Of a stretch of DNA of 6,314 nucleotides, positions 5,457 to 6,314 are shown in pieces. How positions within the stretch are numbered: position 1 is the stretch's first letter; the number at the start of each line of letters is the position of its first letter. Source of the stretch: Actinomycetota bacterium (GTDB taxonomy: Bacteria > Actinomycetota > Acidimicrobiia > Acidimicrobiales > AC-14); assembly GCA_020200615.1 (NCBI GenBank), contig JAIVIH010000295.1, positions 1-6,314 of the forward strand, given 5' to 3'. Position numbers and translations under genes: made by a program. The notes under the pieces were generated by a model, which searched no databases, had not been told where the DNA came from, and saw nothing but the letters and a program-made list of their open reading frames with translations.

Positions 5457-5780
5457 TCAGGACAGGTCGAACACGCTGGTGACGCCGCAGACATCGAGGA
5501 CCCTGAAGGCCCCCGGGTTCGCGCCGCTGAGCGAGAGGGACCGGCCATCCGCGTGCAACCTCTTCACCGCCTGAACGAGAACGTAGACGCCGCTCGAATC
5601 TATGAACGTAAGCCCGCCGACGTCCACAACCAACTTCCGGTCGGCATCATGTCCGGCGAGACCTTGAAGCGCCCTCTGGAGCTGGGGAGCAGTGTCGGCG
5701 TCCAGCTCGCCGCAGACCGCGACGACCACCTGCCCTGCAGCCCGCGTTTCACAGATAGCGAACTCCGGAGCCGTCGACAC
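5457..5780 (-). CDS. STAS-domain anti-sigma factor antagonist
   Basis: The protein has 107 residues from GTG 5780. It is a single STAS domain of the SpoIIAA/RsbV kind: VVVAVCGELDADTAPQL (about 18-34), then LVVDVGGLTFIDSSGVYVLV (50-69), with S62 in DSSG at the position of SpoIIAA Ser58, phosphorylated by a partner kinase/anti-sigma factor. When unphosphorylated, such proteins bind the anti-sigma factor and free an alternative sigma factor. No anti-sigma kinase is in the window, so the partner must lie elsewhere. GTG 5780 was chosen because GGAGG (5790-5786) sits 5 bases before it. TTG 5801, in frame, would add seven residues but has no ribosome site. The leader has a SigF-like promoter and two stem-loops, listed separately, suggesting positive feedback and translational control. 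Conserved SpoIIAA-like length and motifs make the family call safe. Confidence 0.92.
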   Translation of the reverse strand: MSTAPEFAICETRAAGQVVVAVCGELDADTAPQLQRALQGLAGHDADRKLVVDVGGLTFIDSSGVYVLVQAVKRLHADGRSLSLSGANPGAFRVLDVCGVTSVFDLS

Positions 5781-5783
5781 AAT

Positions 5784-5809
5784 GACCTCCAGCGCCGCCA
5801 AAGGAGGTC
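5784..5809 (-). promoter_or_regulatory. Stem-loop masking the STAS Shine-Dalgarno
   Basis: In the STAS mRNA, GACCUCC (5809-5803) is perfectly complementary over 7 bases to GGAGGUC (5790-5784), with a 12-base loop. The second arm contains the whole Shine-Dalgarno of the GTG start, so folding would hide it. It looks like a translational switch, or a signal for coupling or protein-controlled opening. No binding factor is known. Confidence 0.5.
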
Positions 5810-5812
5810 CAT

Positions 5813-5834
5813 CGGCCCTTGCGGCTAAAGGCCG
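5813..5834 (-). promoter_or_regulatory. Leader stem-loop with six-base loop upstream of STAS
   Basis: In the minus-strand RNA, CGGCCUUU pairs with AAGGGCCG over 8 positions (one U-G wobble) around the hexaloop AGCCGC. It lies 3 bases upstream of the Shine-Dalgarno-masking hairpin, so the two stand in tandem. The mismatch on the DNA plus strand becomes a wobble only in this sense, which favours function in the STAS transcript. Confidence 0.45.
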
Positions 5835-5848
5835 TCCACTCGCGTGTT

Positions 5849-5876
5849 CTACCCCCGACGGTCATGAGGCGAAACC
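5849..5876 (-). promoter_or_regulatory. SigF/SigB-type promoter for the STAS gene
   Basis: On the minus strand, GGTTT (5876-5872) is followed after 17 bases by GGGTAG (5854-5849). This fits the actinobacterial SigF/SigB pattern GTTT-N15-17-GGGTA, apart from a G at the last, pyrimidine-preferring position. The start would be near 5842, giving a leader of about 60 bases that is almost filled by the two stem-loops. Stress-sigma promoters before STAS genes are an expected feedback design. Confidence 0.5.
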
Positions 5877-6064
5877 GGTGTCGTAGTCGCCATCGGCGAT
5901 CGCAGGCATCTGCGACACGCCGCGAGGAAGGCCTCTGCGCTGCCGAGCAAGTCAATGTTACCCGATGGCGGGGTCGCCGCGGCTCGAACAACGGCGGCGC
6001 CGTTATGCACTGTCGTGGGCGGCCTCCGAACTCGACGTCGCCCCGAACGCTGCGCGTTCCTGAC

Positions 6065-6094
6065 GAGGTGCACCAGACGCCGTGCCAGCACCTC
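6065..6094. repeat. Inverted repeat, 7-base arms
   Basis: GAGGTGC (6065-6071) and GCACCTC (6088-6094) are perfect complements separated by 16 bases. The right arm abuts the larger palindrome, and the element GGTGC recurs at 6106-6110. It could be an operator half-site array or an RNA hairpin. Confidence 0.45.
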
Positions 6095-6125
6095 ATAGCA
6101 AATGTGGTGCTACCACGATTGCTCT
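6095..6125. repeat. 31-base imperfect palindrome, operator-like
   Basis: Centred on 6110, the arms AGCAAATGTGGT (6097-6108) and ACCACGATTGCT (6112-6123) pair at 10 of 12 positions, with a 3-base centre GCT. One more pair forms at 6095/6125 after a mismatch. In RNA one mismatch becomes a U-G wobble. There is no T-run after it, so an operator for a dimeric regulator is more likely than a terminator. Confidence 0.6.
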
Positions 6126-6248
6126 CCGCAGGGCGCACCGGCAATATTTCAGCAAGTAGCTGCCAGAACGAGGGAACTTTTCGTCCCCCTCGCCTGTCTA
6201 ATTCGCAGCGGAATGCCACAATTGGTGAGGCCCGTGACTGATATTTCG

Positions 6249-6277
6249 TTCAAAGGGTTTGGACAGACGTCTATCAT
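6249..6277 (+). promoter_or_regulatory. Possible promoter pointing off the right edge
   Basis: TTCAAA (6249-6254) and TATCAT (6272-6277) are 17 bases apart and match the -35 and -10 consensus fairly well. Transcription would start near 6284 and lead into a gene beyond the window; a GTG at 6309 could be its start. If this is right, the open frame from 6102 is not a gene. Confidence 0.3.
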
Positions 6278-6314
6278 CGGCTACCGATCGAATGGCGGGT
6301 CCGGGGCCGTGAAG

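Larger units (their letters stand above)
5877..6314. other. Long stretch without a convincing gene
   Basis: No frame here gives a recognisable protein. Long frames on both strands are Arg-rich and read like chance. The second half is less GC-rich than the rest, as expected of regulatory DNA. It holds a 7-base inverted repeat (6065-6094), a long imperfect palindrome (6095-6125) and a rightward promoter-like pair (6249-6277). One plus-strand frame is open from ATG 6102 to the window edge and might be the beginning of a gene, but nothing in it is recognised. Confidence 0.5.

Noticed and set aside
5749..6219. A 156-codon minus-strand frame covering the STAS leader.
   Set aside because: Arg-rich, unrecognised, and it overlaps the promoter and hairpins of the STAS gene in another frame.
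5819..6241. A 140-codon plus-strand frame starting at TTG after a perfect AAAGGAGGT at 5800-5808.
   Set aside because: The Shine-Dalgarno-like string is explained as the anti-Shine-Dalgarno arm of the STAS leader on the other strand. The protein is Arg/Ser-rich without motifs, and the TTG is 10 bases away.

Overview
This window looks like chromosomal DNA of a high-GC actinobacterium (Actinomycetota). The coding parts are by eye about two-thirds G+C. GTG and TTG starts are plausible, and genes are joined by 4-base ATGA overlaps. It also carries a GAF-ANTAR protein, a STAS anti-sigma-factor antagonist and a candidate SigF/SigB-type promoter, a combination typical of that phylum. I saw no mobile element, CRISPR array, tRNA or rRNA.

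Layout: (1) 1-248 is leader sequence with no convincing gene. (2) 249-1433 (+) is a nucleotide-sugar dehydrogenase broken by two compensating one-base indels, and Tyr stands where the catalytic Cys is expected. (3) Convergent with it, a minus-strand operon starts at 3573: a winged-helix regulator with a Cys-rich C-terminus (2857-3573), coupled by an ATGA overlap to a protein with the H-x3-D-x5-H metal signature of zinc-dependent phospholipase C / P1-type nucleases (1715-2860). That second gene has an in-frame TAG, and protein-like sequence continues in frame behind it to 1409. (4) Divergently from 3573, sharing the first base of the start region with the regulator, lie a small DoxX-like four-helix membrane protein (3573-4019) and, coupled by another ATGA overlap, GTP cyclohydrolase I folE (4016-4657). 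(5) A GAF-ANTAR RNA-binding regulator (4709-5404) has a -10 box placed for a leaderless mRNA. (6) Facing it is a STAS-domain anti-anti-sigma factor (5457-5780, minus). Its leader holds a SigF-like promoter and two tandem stem-loops, the second of which would bury its own Shine-Dalgarno. (7) 5877-6314 has no convincing gene but holds a long imperfect palindrome, a smaller inverted repeat and a rightward promoter-like pair near the window edge.

Functionally, the middle is a divergent pair of two-gene operons around one probable redox- or metal-sensing regulator: regulator plus metal hydrolase on one side, membrane protein plus pterin-forming enzyme on the other. The right part is a signalling cluster (ANTAR antitermination, STAS partner-switching). 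Three reading-frame lesions and one catalytic-residue change fall within 1.5 kb on the left. This means either a decaying locus or base-calling errors in the assembly; the sequence alone cannot decide.
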